In this document: piece by piece, positions 26,619 to 34,096 of the stretch
Numbering within the stretch: position 1 is the first letter of the stretch
How the letters are laid out: each line of letters begins with the position of its first letter
Source: Hyphomicrobium sp. CS1BSMeth3
GTDB taxonomy: Bacteria > Pseudomonadota > Alphaproteobacteria > Rhizobiales > Hyphomicrobiaceae
DNA: 64,000 nucleotides
Assembly (NCBI RefSeq): GCF_900117415.1
Contig: NZ_FPEI01000005.1
Location: forward strand, 496,001 to 560,000
Direction of reading: 5' to 3'
Program-made: the position numbers and the translations under genes
Notes under the pieces: model-generated
Told to the model about the DNA's origin: nothing
The model's database searches: none
What the model saw: only the letters and a program-made list of their open reading frames with translations

Positions 26619-27962
26619 ATGGGGACGTCTCGCATCCCACTGTTGGGCAACGAGCGCGTACGCAAATTCGCCGATCGGCTCGCACAACTATCGGCGTATG
26701 GCACCGAAGCCTACCCGCTGAACGTGCGGCGGCGCCTCAAGATCATGAATGTCACCGCGTACGTGATCGCGATCTTCACGCTCGTCTATGCCATCCAGCA
26801 GATGTTCCTGGATTTCCAGACCTGGAAGCCGGTCATCATCATCAATCTGGTCATGGCGGCGGTCGCGCTGACCGTCCCCTTCCTGCATCGGTATGGCGAA
26901 CTGGTCGGGGCGTCCGTGATCCTTGTCTCGGAACTCGCCGGCATCTTCCTGCTAACCTCCTATCTCGGCCGCAACTCCGGCCTTCACATTCAGTATTTTG
27001 CCGCGCCCGCGGCTTTCTTCGTGATCCTCGGACTTGAGCGGCTGAAGCTGATCGTCCTTGCCGTTGCCATCTCGTTCGCTCTCTATCTCGGCGCCTGGCT
27101 GCTGTTCCTCGAGAGCGCCGACGGGTTCAAGATCTCCGACGCCGACGAGGCTGCCCATCACGCCATGGCGGTTGCGACGACGTTCTGCGTGATCTCCATC
27201 GTGCTCTTCTACGCCTTCCGGCAGGTCGAGCAGGCCGAAGCCCAGACGGATGCACTCCTCCACAACATCCTCCCGGGAACCGTCGTCAATCAGTTGAAGG
27301 AGGAGCCCGACGCGACCATCGCCAATGAATTCGAGGAGGCATCCGTCCTCTTTGCGGACATCAAGGGCTTCGTGTCGCTCGCCAAGGACCTGGGCCCCGC
27401 GCGAACGGTTGCGCTTCTCAATACGATCGTGCGCGCCTTCGACGAGCTCGCCGACCGGTGGGGCGTCGAGAAGATCAAGACCATCGGCGATGCCTACATG
27501 GCGGCAGCCGGCTTGCCCGTACCTGCCACCAATCACGCCGATCGCATTGCCGGCATGGCGCTCGACATGATCGATGCCGCCGCGCGCATATCGAAAGAGC
27601 ACGACATCGACATCGCGCTCCGCGTCGGCATCGCCAGCGGCCCCGTTCTGGCGGGCGTGATCGGCGCCAAGCGCCTCATCTACGATGTGTGGGGCGACAC
27701 CGTGAACCTCGCCTCGCGTCTCGAGAACCTCAGCCGGCCCCACGCCATCCTGGTTTCCGAGCTGACGCAGATGCGTCTCGGCGATAGCTACCGCCTCGAG
27801 CCGAACGGCAGCATCGACGTCAAGGGATATGGCGTCGTGCACACATGGTTCCTGCAGGGACGCCGGACCACGGATAGCCGCACGGCAATCCCCGCGAACG
27901 ATGAGCGCGAAACGCCGCGAAGCGCGGCGGCGGGGGATGCCGCGGCGCGCTCCTCGGCCTGA
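26619..27962 (+). CDS. Class III adenylate cyclase, membrane-bound
   Basis: 447 residues from the ATG at 26619 (GGAG seven bases upstream); 26577 is an alternative giving 461. Six transmembrane spans lie between about residues 40 and 215. The C-terminal cyclase homology domain has VLFADIKGF and TIGDAYMAA for the two metal aspartates. EKIKTIGD supplies the purine-selecting Lys, and YDVWGDTVNLASR the Asp, Asn and Arg. This Lys/Asp pair indicates adenylate rather than guanylate cyclase activity. It makes cAMP at the inner membrane. Its divergent neighbour is a Crp/Fnr-type regulator, and a cNMP-binding lipase is 5 kb away, so these may form one signalling unit. Confidence 0.92.
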   Translation: MGTSRIPLLGNERVRKFADRLAQLSAYGTEAYPLNVRRRLKIMNVTAYVIAIFTLVYAIQQMFLDFQTWKPVIIINLVMAAVALTVPFLHRYGELVGASVILVSELAGIFLLTSYLGRNSGLHIQYFAAPAAFFVILGLERLKLIVLAVAISFALYLGAWLLFLESADGFKISDADEAAHHAMAVATTFCVISIVLFYAFRQVEQAEAQTDALLHNILPGTVVNQLKEEPDATIANEFEEASVLFADIKGFVSLAKDLGPARTVALLNTIVRAFDELADRWGVEKIKTIGDAYMAAAGLPVPATNHADRIAGMALDMIDAAARISKEHDIDIALRVGIASGPVLAGVIGAKRLIYDVWGDTVNLASRLENLSRPHAILVSELTQMRLGDSYRLEPNGSIDVKGYGVVHTWFLQGRRTTDSRTAIPANDERETPRSAAAGDAAARSSA

Positions 27963-28068
27963 TCCGGGTTTCTCGCGTCTGGCGGTCGAGCCTGTACCGC
28001 ACGGAACAGCTTTGCATCAGCCGCGTCTGGCACACTTGCGGCACACTCGTTGATGTGGAGCCGCTGAC

Positions 28069-28266
28069 ATGTACACGCTGATGAATCCCCGTCGCCTGGC
28101 CATGGTCGTCGTAGTCATGGTTGGCACCTTCGTTGGGAGCTGGGCGACAGCATCCCCCACCCCGCCGACGACACACGTCGCGTCCAGCACACGCCATTGC
28201 GCGAACACGCTCTGCACGAACTGGCTCTGGCTTCGCGCGCCCGTTCTGCGCGTACGCTCCTTGTGA
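28069..28266 (+). CDS. Possible small secreted protein
   Basis: Open frame of 65 codons with GGAG eight bases before the ATG. Residues 1-27 resemble a signal peptide: basic start MNPRRL, hydrophobic AMVVVVMVGTFVG, cleavage-like SWATASP. The short mature part has two cysteines (HCANTLC). No family was recognised. It is supported by the ribosome site and signal sequence only, and could be fortuitous. Confidence 0.35.
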   Translation: MYTLMNPRRLAMVVVVMVGTFVGSWATASPTPPTTHVASSTRHCANTLCTNWLWLRAPVLRVRSL

Positions 28267-28373
28267 CCTGAGCGGTACGCCCCCTCGAAGGATGAGAATT
28301 TCCGGCCGCCGGCAGCCTCTGCCTGCGGCCTTGTTCGCGTAGATCACATCCGCGCCTAGTCCAAAGCAGGAAG

Positions 28374-28397
28374 CCCTCCGACCGGCGTCGGAGGGCT
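28374..28397. terminator. Bidirectional terminator-like hairpin
   Basis: Perfect 9-bp stem GCCCTCCGA/TCGGAGGGC with a 6-nt loop, followed by TTAAAT on the plus strand. It lies between converging transcripts (cyclase side and the cold-shock-like gene at 28429). Confidence 0.7.
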
Positions 28398-28428
28398 TAA
28401 ATCTGGCCAATCTGCATGTGATCGACTC

Positions 28429-28653
28429 TCAGGCTGTACCGGCAATACCGCCGAACGCGGTCCAGGCGGATCCTGAGAGGACGATGATCTCAGCCGGCTG
28501 GCTGGCCGAAATGACGAAGTCGACTTCCTGGCCGACAAGGTCTGCCGCTGCGCTGATGATCTGTTTCCTGGCAAACCGGAAGCGGCGGCCGTCGTCCGTC
28601 ATGATGACACCGAAACCGAGGTCGTCGCGATACTTCGTGATCTCACCTTGCAT
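28429..28653 (-). CDS. Small cold-shock/OB-fold-like protein
   Basis: 74 residues from the ATG at 28653, with an AAAGGAGAGTGTC leader nearly identical to that of the DUF2147 gene. The sequence MQGEITKYRDDLGFGVIMTDDGRRFRFARKQI has the spacing of a cold-shock-type OB fold (GxIxxYxxxxGFGxI). It lacks the full RNP1 KGFGFI and RNP2 motifs, so it is a divergent member or a related beta-barrel. A nucleic-acid role is plausible but unproven. The dyad at 28742-28759 lies 89 bases upstream. Confidence 0.7.
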   Translation of the reverse strand: MQGEITKYRDDLGFGVIMTDDGRRFRFARKQIISAAADLVGQEVDFVISASQPAEIIVLSGSAWTAFGGIAGTA

Positions 28654-28741
28654 GACACTCTCCTTTGATGTCGCCTCCGGCTTGTCCCGGCTTTGGCGAG
28701 TTGCTTGATAGGAGAAGCATCGCAGAGCGGCGGCAGCAGCG

Positions 28742-28759
28742 CTGTTCCCGGCATAACAG
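28742..28759 (+). promoter_or_regulatory. 18-bp dyad CTGTTCC-N4-ATAACAG, site 4
   Basis: Fourth copy of the dyad, in the divergent region between the cold-shock-like gene (89 bases away) and the HlyD-type gene. It has the weakest second half-site of the five. Confidence 0.65.
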
Positions 28760-28794
28760 GGCGAGATTTTCCTCATCGAGGCAGATGTATCGAC

Positions 28795-28812
28795 CTGTTC
28801 CCTGCGAAACAG
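28795..28812 (+). promoter_or_regulatory. 18-bp dyad CTGTTCC-N4-GAAACAG, site 5
   Basis: Fifth copy of the dyad, 72 bases upstream of the HlyD-type gene and 53 bases (five helical turns) from site 4. The pair may allow cooperative binding at this divergent promoter. Confidence 0.7.
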
Positions 28813-28883
28813 ACCGCGCGCCGTGCGGCACCTAGGGTGAGGCATCGAACAAGCCCTGCGGGGCGACCTTGGAGGACGATGTC

Positions 28884-30002
28884 ATGCAACCGCACCCGAC
28901 CACGAACCCGTCCCACGCGATGCCCATTGGCGCCAATGCGCCGCGGCGTGGCCGACGCATTGCCCTTATGATGGGGCTCTTCGCAGCGGGCTCGGCGTCC
29001 GTCCTCATGGTGATGCAAACCGCACCGAAGCATTTCGTGGCGGCAATTGCGCCGGCTTCAGCCATCCCCGCGCCTGCCGTCACCGACCGCCCGCAGTCCA
29101 CGTGGATCGCGGCAGCACCGGGACGGGTCGAGCCGCGCTCAGGCCAGGTGCGTGTCAGCGCTCTCGCGCCGGGGCGCGTCCTGGAGGTGAGCGCCGCCAC
29201 TGGCGATCGCGTGCTGAAGGGAGACGTGCTCATCCGCCTCGATGACAAGGAAGCACGTGCCCGCCTTGCAGCGGCCGAGGTCGAAGTCACCGTGCGCCAG
29301 CGCGAGCGTGATGCACAGCCGGAGACGGCAGGCCGCGAGGACGTGCGCAAGGCAGAAGATGCGCTCCACGCCGCCGAACGCTCGGCAACCAACGCGCGCT
29401 TTGCTCTCGATGGCGTACTGGCGGCCGACCGCCGGGCACCCGGCAATCCGCAGGCCCTCATCCAGGCGCGCAATCAGTTGACCCAGGCCGAGGACAAGCT
29501 GAAGCAGGAGCGCACCGCGCTGGCCATGGCACATGCCAAGTCCAAAGTGCCGGCGCCTAACCGGGCCGAAGCGGCGCTCATTGCGGCCCGCGCCGAGCTG
29601 ACGCTTGCCGAGGAGATGGTCGAGAAGATGCGCATTCGTGCACCGCTCACCGGCTCGGTGCTGCAGGTTCATGCCAAGGCCGGCGAGCTCGCCATGCCCG
29701 CCGTCGAGCAGGCGCTCGTCGTCATGGGCGATCTCACGCTCATGCGTGTGCGGGCCGAAGTGGACGAGCAGGACGTGGCTAAGATCAAGACCGGACAGCA
29801 GGTCTTCGTGCGCAGCACCGCCTATCCCGGCCGCGAATTCAGCGGCACGGTCAAGGAGCTTGCGGCGTCCCTGGCCATGCCGCGCATGGGTTCGCGCGGT
29901 GCGCGGCGGGCGACCGACGTCGAGGTCATGGAGGTCATGGTCGACCTCGAAGGCACCTCACCACTGCTGCCCGGGATGCGCGCCGACGTCTTCTTCCGGT
30001 AA
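28884..30002 (+). CDS. HlyD-family membrane fusion protein (DevB-like adaptor)
   Basis: Periplasmic adaptor of 372 residues from the ATG at 28884, with GGAGG eight bases before it; a TTG at 28869 is rejected. One N-terminal helix (about 24-45) is followed by a lipoyl half-motif GRVLEVSAATGDRVLKGDVLIRL. A coiled-coil hairpin rich in Ala/Glu/Arg (about 120-240) follows, then the second lipoyl half (RIRAPLTGSVLQVHAKAGEL) and a beta-barrel domain ending LLPGMRADVFFR. It is the missing third component for the DevC-like permease and DevA-like ATPase 5-7 kb away, with which it shares the 18-bp dyad upstream. Confidence 0.9.
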   Translation: MQPHPTTNPSHAMPIGANAPRRGRRIALMMGLFAAGSASVLMVMQTAPKHFVAAIAPASAIPAPAVTDRPQSTWIAAAPGRVEPRSGQVRVSALAPGRVLEVSAATGDRVLKGDVLIRLDDKEARARLAAAEVEVTVRQRERDAQPETAGREDVRKAEDALHAAERSATNARFALDGVLAADRRAPGNPQALIQARNQLTQAEDKLKQERTALAMAHAKSKVPAPNRAEAALIAARAELTLAEEMVEKMRIRAPLTGSVLQVHAKAGELAMPAVEQALVVMGDLTLMRVRAEVDEQDVAKIKTGQQVFVRSTAYPGREFSGTVKELAASLAMPRMGSRGARRATDVEVMEVMVDLEGTSPLLPGMRADVFFR

Positions 30003-30057
30003 CGAAGATCGCGCCAGAGCCATAGGCGGTGTTGCCGAAGAGTCGCGAGCCATTTAT

Positions 30058-30092
30058 AGCCCGGCTGCGGGGAGCCCGGTCCGAGCCGGGCT
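30058..30092 (+). terminator. Hairpin between the HlyD-type gene and tRNA-Leu
   Basis: Perfect 9-bp arms AGCCCGGCT and AGCCGGGCT with a 17-nt loop that itself contains GGGAGCCC. It begins 55 bases after the hlyD-like stop. There is only a short TT tail, so termination is likely but not certain. Confidence 0.5.
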
Positions 30093-30098
30093 TCACGC

Positions 30099-30185
30099 GC
30101 GGACGTGGTGGAACTGGTAGACACACAGGACTTAAAATCCTGAGACGGCAACGTCGTGTGGGTTCGATTCCCACCGTCCGCACCA
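30099..30185 (+). tRNA. tRNA-Leu (anticodon UAA)
   Basis: Acceptor arms GCGGACG and CGTCCGC, D-arm region GGTGGAACTGGTAGACAC, anticodon stem AGGA/TCCT with loop CTTAAAA (anticodon TAA), a long class II variable arm, T-loop GGTTCGATTCC, and a genomically encoded CCA at 30183-30185. The long variable arm and the TAA anticodon identify leucine. Confidence 0.96.
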
Positions 30186-30246
30186 GTGCTCCCCAATCAT
30201 GAGAAAGCTGGCCCGGCCCTTCAGCCGGACCTGACTTAGGAACCCG

Positions 30247-31383
30247 CTACTCGACTCGGGTTTCGCTCTTGAGGCGCTCGAGATAGGCCGCCGCGTCATT
30301 GGAACGAAAACGCGCCCAAAGCGGCTTGTGGTCCGACCACTGGTACGTGAGCCAGTCACGATAGTATTTTTTGAGATCGGTCTCCGACGACAAAGCCTCC
30401 CCGTTCGGCGACTTCTTCATCTGGTCGACGTAGTCTGACCACTGCGCCGGCCGGTAGATGCTCTTGAAGATATCTACGATGCCGGCGTTCATTTCCTTCG
30501 GCTTGTCGGAAACTGCTTCGAGGTGCTTGAGGACGTCAGGGTCGGCGACGATCGCGATCTGATCATAGTATTTGTCGCCGCTGAAGTTCGTCGGGTTGCG
30601 CAGCGTCTTGGGCACGCTGAAGCCGGCTTTGAGCAGCGCCGTCATCGTTTCATGCTCTGGGTGCACGATATTGAAGTCGCCCAGAAGGATGAGGGCCTTG
30701 CCCGCCTTCGCGGCCGCATCTGCCCTCTTGCCGAAGTAACGGGCAATCCGATCGATCTCCTCGATGCGCTCTCTGAGCGCCGGCCCCGATTCCTCGCCGT
30801 AGTAGAGATGGACGGTGCAGATATCGAACTTGAACCATCCCGACTGGAAGCTCGTCAGAAAGGGCGTACGGCGAAATTGCTTGCCGCTATAGAGCCGCTT
30901 GCCTTCCTCGGTGTCGACGATGGCTTTGCTGATCAGCATGGACGGGGGCAGGACGATCTCGCCGGAGATGTTCTTGAACCACATCTTGCGCTTGTCATAG
31001 CAGTAGGTGAGCCGCTCGCCATTCCCGCCAAGGCTGGTGTCCGTCACGTCCGTCGCGATGTAGTCCCAGTGGGAACCGAGGATGTTCATGACCTCCTCGA
31101 ACTCCTCCAGCTCGTTGATCTCCTGAATAGCAATGAAATCAAATCGAGACAGCACCTCTGCAATGTAGAACAGCGTCTCCGGCTCCCGCTTGCCGAAGCC
31201 TCTGCGCGTGCCCACCTTGCCGAAATCGCGAATGTTCCAAGTGGCAACGAGAAGATTCTGGTCTGCGTCCTTGTCGGGGATATCGCTGTCGAGCTGCTTC
31301 GAGAGCTTCTGGAGGTTCTCGATGACGCGGCCCCGCTCCTTCTTGTCTCTGATCTTGTTTCTCAAATGAAAGTAGTAAGGCAT
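30247..31383 (-). CDS. Endonuclease/exonuclease/phosphatase (EEP) family protein
   Basis: 378-residue protein with the DNase I-like fold. Motifs in order: LVATWNIRDFGK (metal-binding Asn), FDFIAIQEINELEE (catalytic Glu), CTVHLYYGEESG, LILLGDFNIVHPEH (Asp-x-Asn), and WSDHKPLWARF (Asp-His). All catalytic residues are present. The N-terminus is charged and helical and there is no signal peptide. Members cleave nucleic acids or phosphodiesters, and the substrate here is unknown. It lies beside a tRNA gene and has slightly AT-richer codon use than its neighbours, which would fit acquisition at a tRNA site, but no integrase or att repeat was seen. Confidence 0.85.
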   Translation of the reverse strand: MPYYFHLRNKIRDKKERGRVIENLQKLSKQLDSDIPDKDADQNLLVATWNIRDFGKVGTRRGFGKREPETLFYIAEVLSRFDFIAIQEINELEEFEEVMNILGSHWDYIATDVTDTSLGGNGERLTYCYDKRKMWFKNISGEIVLPPSMLISKAIVDTEEGKRLYSGKQFRRTPFLTSFQSGWFKFDICTVHLYYGEESGPALRERIEEIDRIARYFGKRADAAAKAGKALILLGDFNIVHPEHETMTALLKAGFSVPKTLRNPTNFSGDKYYDQIAIVADPDVLKHLEAVSDKPKEMNAGIVDIFKSIYRPAQWSDYVDQMKKSPNGEALSSETDLKKYYRDWLTYQWSDHKPLWARFRSNDAAAYLERLKSETRVE

Positions 31384-31536
31384 GAGTTTAGCTCCCGAAA
31401 ATCCGTGCTAAATCCGAATTCACGAGCAGCGCACGCCAGCGCTACTGCCTAGCCATTCACTCGTCCCAATAGACGGAGCGTAGCTGGAGGCAACGAGGGT
31501 GCGCAAGCTGATCCAGGTTGCTCAGCGCCTGCCGAC

Positions 31537-32436
31537 CTACCGCCACCCTTCCTGCTCATAAGCCTCGGCGAGGAAGTCGATGAAGGCGCGGACCTTCGGC
31601 GAATTCTGGCGGCCCTGCGGGACCACCGCGTGCAACTGCACAGCCTCTGGCACGTGATCGGCCTCGAGAACGGGCACGAGGCGTCCGACCTTCAACGCGC
31701 GGGATGCCTGCTCGTTCGACAGACGAATGATCCCGACGCCGGCGAGGCTCGCGAGATAGCAGGCCATGCCATCGTCGAAACGGTAGCGGCTGTTGACCTT
31801 GATGCGGCGCGTGCGTCCTCCGTCCTTGAACGGCCAGAGATCGAGATCGGCCGTGGTCGAGGCAAAAAGGCACTCGTGCTCCAGCAGATCATCGGGCGCC
31901 TCGAGCCGCGGGGCTTTCGCGAGATATGCCGGCGCCGCGCAGAGGATCCGGCGGAACGTCGCAAGCTTGCGTGCGACGAACGAGCTATCAGGCAGCGCAC
32001 CGAGCCGGATCGCGACATCGATCTGATTCTCGACGAGGTCGATGCGGCGGCTGCCGATCGCGAACTCGATGCGAACATCGGGATAGCGCTCACGAAAGCG
32101 CGGCAACGCACTGACAATGGTCGTGAAGCCGACGCCGGTCGCACAAGCGACGCGCAGCTCTCCGCGCGGCGCGGCCCCTTGTGCGATCACATCGGCCTCG
32201 CACTCGTCGATGTCGGCTAGAATTTTGCGCGCGCGCTCGACGTAGCGCTCGCCTTCGGCGGTCAACGTGACGCGGCGCGTCGTGCGGTTCAGCAAGCGCA
32301 CGCCGAGGCGCTGCTCCAGGCGCGACACGAGCTTGGCAACGGCCGACGGCGTCAGGCCGACATCCTCCGCCGCCGCCGTGAAACCGCCGCGATCGGCGAC
32401 GCGGACCATCACAAGCATTTCATCAGGCTGTCGCAT
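31537..32436 (-). CDS. LysR-family transcriptional regulator
   Basis: 299 residues from the MRQPDEMLVMVRVADRGG start. The N-terminal winged HTH includes GFTAAAEDVGLTPSAVAKLVSRLEQRLGVRLLNRTTR. The effector-binding domain follows from about residue 90 (GELRVACATGVGF, RIDLVENQIDVAIRLG). The LLNRTTRRVTLTAEG linker helix and IRLGALPDSS segment match the CrgA/DmlR-like branch. The longer upstream frame was excluded because it lacks LysR similarity. No obvious divergently transcribed target gene adjoins it. Confidence 0.9.
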   Translation of the reverse strand: MRQPDEMLVMVRVADRGGFTAAAEDVGLTPSAVAKLVSRLEQRLGVRLLNRTTRRVTLTAEGERYVERARKILADIDECEADVIAQGAAPRGELRVACATGVGFTTIVSALPRFRERYPDVRIEFAIGSRRIDLVENQIDVAIRLGALPDSSFVARKLATFRRILCAAPAYLAKAPRLEAPDDLLEHECLFASTTADLDLWPFKDGGRTRRIKVNSRYRFDDGMACYLASLAGVGIIRLSNEQASRALKVGRLVPVLEADHVPEAVQLHAVVPQGRQNSPKVRAFIDFLAEAYEQEGWR

Positions 32437-32701
32437 TGGCACACCTGCTGGATCGCAATCGAAGGCCGTATGGAGGGCGCACATCCCCCGCCCCGCCTGC
32501 AGAGGCGGGCGCACTTGCGCCAAGTCATGGGGTATCCGGGATCACCGTATGTAGCACGGACATGACAGGATCTGTGAATGGAATTCCGCAATCTTTGTCC
32601 GAAACTGCGGATTATCAGATCACGCGAAGCATGACATTAAGCTCGCCCGCGCGCGGTTATTCCTCGGCCGACGCGCCTGATGACTCAGAGGAGAGATGAC
32701 A

Positions 32702-32914
32702 ATGAGCGAGAGCACCACCATGAGCGCGATGCACACGAAAGACGGCGCGCTTCAGTCGACGCCGAACACTGCCGCTTTTCCGAGCGCGTTTGTAACGCCG
32801 CCGAAAATGCACGCAGCACGAGTGCGTAAACAGGTGGTGTGTCATTGGACGGCACAACGCAACGTCCAACTCATTTGGAATGTGAGCCGCATCCGACGAT
32901 TCAACATCGTCTGA
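32702..32914 (+). CDS. Possible small protein of unknown function
   Basis: Open frame of 70 codons with an excellent ribosome site (GAGGAGAG, eight bases before the ATG at 32702; an in-frame ATG at 32696 is too close). The first half is Ser/Thr/Ala-rich and the second basic (MHAARVRKQ, NVSRIRRFNIV). No family was recognised. It sits 53 bases upstream of a DUF1127 gene and could share its transcript. Confidence 0.4.
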   Translation: MSESTTMSAMHTKDGALQSTPNTAAFPSAFVTPPKMHAARVRKQVVCHWTAQRNVQLIWNVSRIRRFNIV

Positions 32915-32966
32915 TCGCCACCGAACTCACATTCAGTCTCAACGCGAACTGCGAGAGCGATTTCCC

Positions 32967-33236
32967 ATGTCTACGCCAAAGTATGAAATAGGCGCGCCCT
33001 ATGGCGCTGCCGACGGCCCCCTTGCGACCTCACCCACCGGCCCGCTGTCGAGCTTCTTCGGCTTCATCGAGCGGATTGCGACGGAGATCATCCGCTACCG
33101 GGCATTCCGGACCGCGGAGAAGGAACTCCACGCACTCGATGACAGGATGCTGAAGGATATCGGCATCAACAGAGGCGAGATCAGGTCGGCGTTGACCAAC
33201 GCCACCGACGTCCGGCGCAAGCTCTGGCGGATCTAG
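32967..33236 (+). CDS. DUF1127 domain-containing small protein
   Basis: 89 residues. The C-terminal half is a canonical DUF1127/YjiS domain: YRAFRTAEKELHALDDRMLKDIGINRGEI, in which ALDDRMLKDIGI is the hallmark. The N-terminal 40 residues are a Pro/Gly-rich extension. Short Arg-rich DUF1127 proteins in alphaproteobacteria are RNA-associated and affect small-RNA and phosphate or carbon physiology in some species; the role here is unknown. Confidence 0.9.
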   Translation: MSTPKYEIGAPYGAADGPLATSPTGPLSSFFGFIERIATEIIRYRAFRTAEKELHALDDRMLKDIGINRGEIRSALTNATDVRRKLWRI

Positions 33237-33317
33237 CTCCTCGCGGAGCTACCGGCGAAGCCTCGAGAAAATGCCACGCAGCGCCAAGCCGCACTGCGTG
33301 GCATTCGGCGTTGCGTA

Positions 33318-33749
33318 TCAGGCCGTCGCGATGTAGTCGCGCATGGCCATGGCCTCCATCTCGACCTCGGCGATGTGATGCTTCACGACGTCGCCGATCG
33401 AGATGATCCCGGCAAGCCGGCCGCTGGAAACGACCGGCAGGTGCCGGCACCGCCGCATGGTCATGCGGCTCATGATCTCGTCGATGGTGTCATCCTCGCT
33501 GCAGGTGAGCACCTCACGCGTCATGATCTCGGACACCGACCACTCGAGACACTCCGCCCCTTCGCGGGCGAGTGCATGGACGATGTCGCGCTCGGAAACG
33601 ATGCCGGCAATACCGCCGGTCCGATCGGTCACGACCACCGCACCGATCCGCTTGTCCGTGAGCCGACTGGCAACAGCCGTCAGCTTCACATCGGCGCGGA
33701 CCGTCTCGACGGCGTGGCCTTTGACCTTGAGAATCGAGGCAACATGCAT
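33318..33749 (-). CDS. CBS domain-containing protein
   Basis: 143 residues from MHVASILKVKG, consisting of two CBS motifs: VRADVKLTAVASRLTDKRIGAVVVTD...GIVSERDIVHALA and IMTREVLTCSEDDTIDEIMSRMTMRRCRHLPVV...GIISIGDVVKHHI. Stand-alone CBS pairs bind adenine nucleotides and act as energy or redox sensors. No fused effector domain is present. A strong GGAGG site precedes the start. Confidence 0.92.
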   Translation of the reverse strand: MHVASILKVKGHAVETVRADVKLTAVASRLTDKRIGAVVVTDRTGGIAGIVSERDIVHALAREGAECLEWSVSEIMTREVLTCSEDDTIDEIMSRMTMRRCRHLPVVSSGRLAGIISIGDVVKHHIAEVEMEAMAMRDYIATA

Positions 33750-34096
33750 GGATGTCCTCCCGTTCACCGGGTGGATGACCCATCGCGCGGGTACAGGGCG
33801 CCCCGCCCCCCAAAGCCCTGTCGCTCCACGAACCGGTCACCGTGGCCGATGAAACCGTTCGTCGCTGCATATCGGCGCGCATCGTACTTCGGATCGCTGC
33901 GCCAATTTAGTTAAGTTGGGCCATTGCCAATGGCCTTGCAAGGGGAAAGATCCGTTCTCGCACGGAAGATACGTGCGGCGCACAAATCAACTCGGCCTTT
34001 CAAACCATTGATCATTGGGGCGCGGGCGCCTAATGCTGGCCACGACATCGCTTGCGCCCGGTTGCGGTGCAGCAGAAATTTCGCGGGAGAACGAGC
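33750..34096. other. Intergenic region between CBS-protein and aldehyde dehydrogenase genes
   Basis: 347 bases between divergent genes, so both promoters lie here. It contains a perfect 17-bp dyad, GGCCATTG-C-CAATGGCC, at 33919-33935, and a T/A-rich stretch just before it (AATTTAGTTAAGTT). I see no further gene. Confidence 0.5.
33919..33935. promoter_or_regulatory. 17-bp perfect dyad, candidate operator
   Basis: Arms GGCCATTG and CAATGGCC around a single C, about 160 bases upstream of the aldehyde dehydrogenase start. The size suits a dimeric repressor site. No regulator is identified. Confidence 0.4.

Noticed and set aside
30099-31383. tRNA-Leu plus EEP-family gene as an integrated island
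   Set aside because: No integrase, no repeat of the tRNA 3' end and no clear composition boundary were found.
34003-34018. TTGATCATTGG as an FNR-type box upstream of the aldehyde dehydrogenase gene
   Set aside because: Only one half-site is present and the spacing to a second TCAA is wrong.
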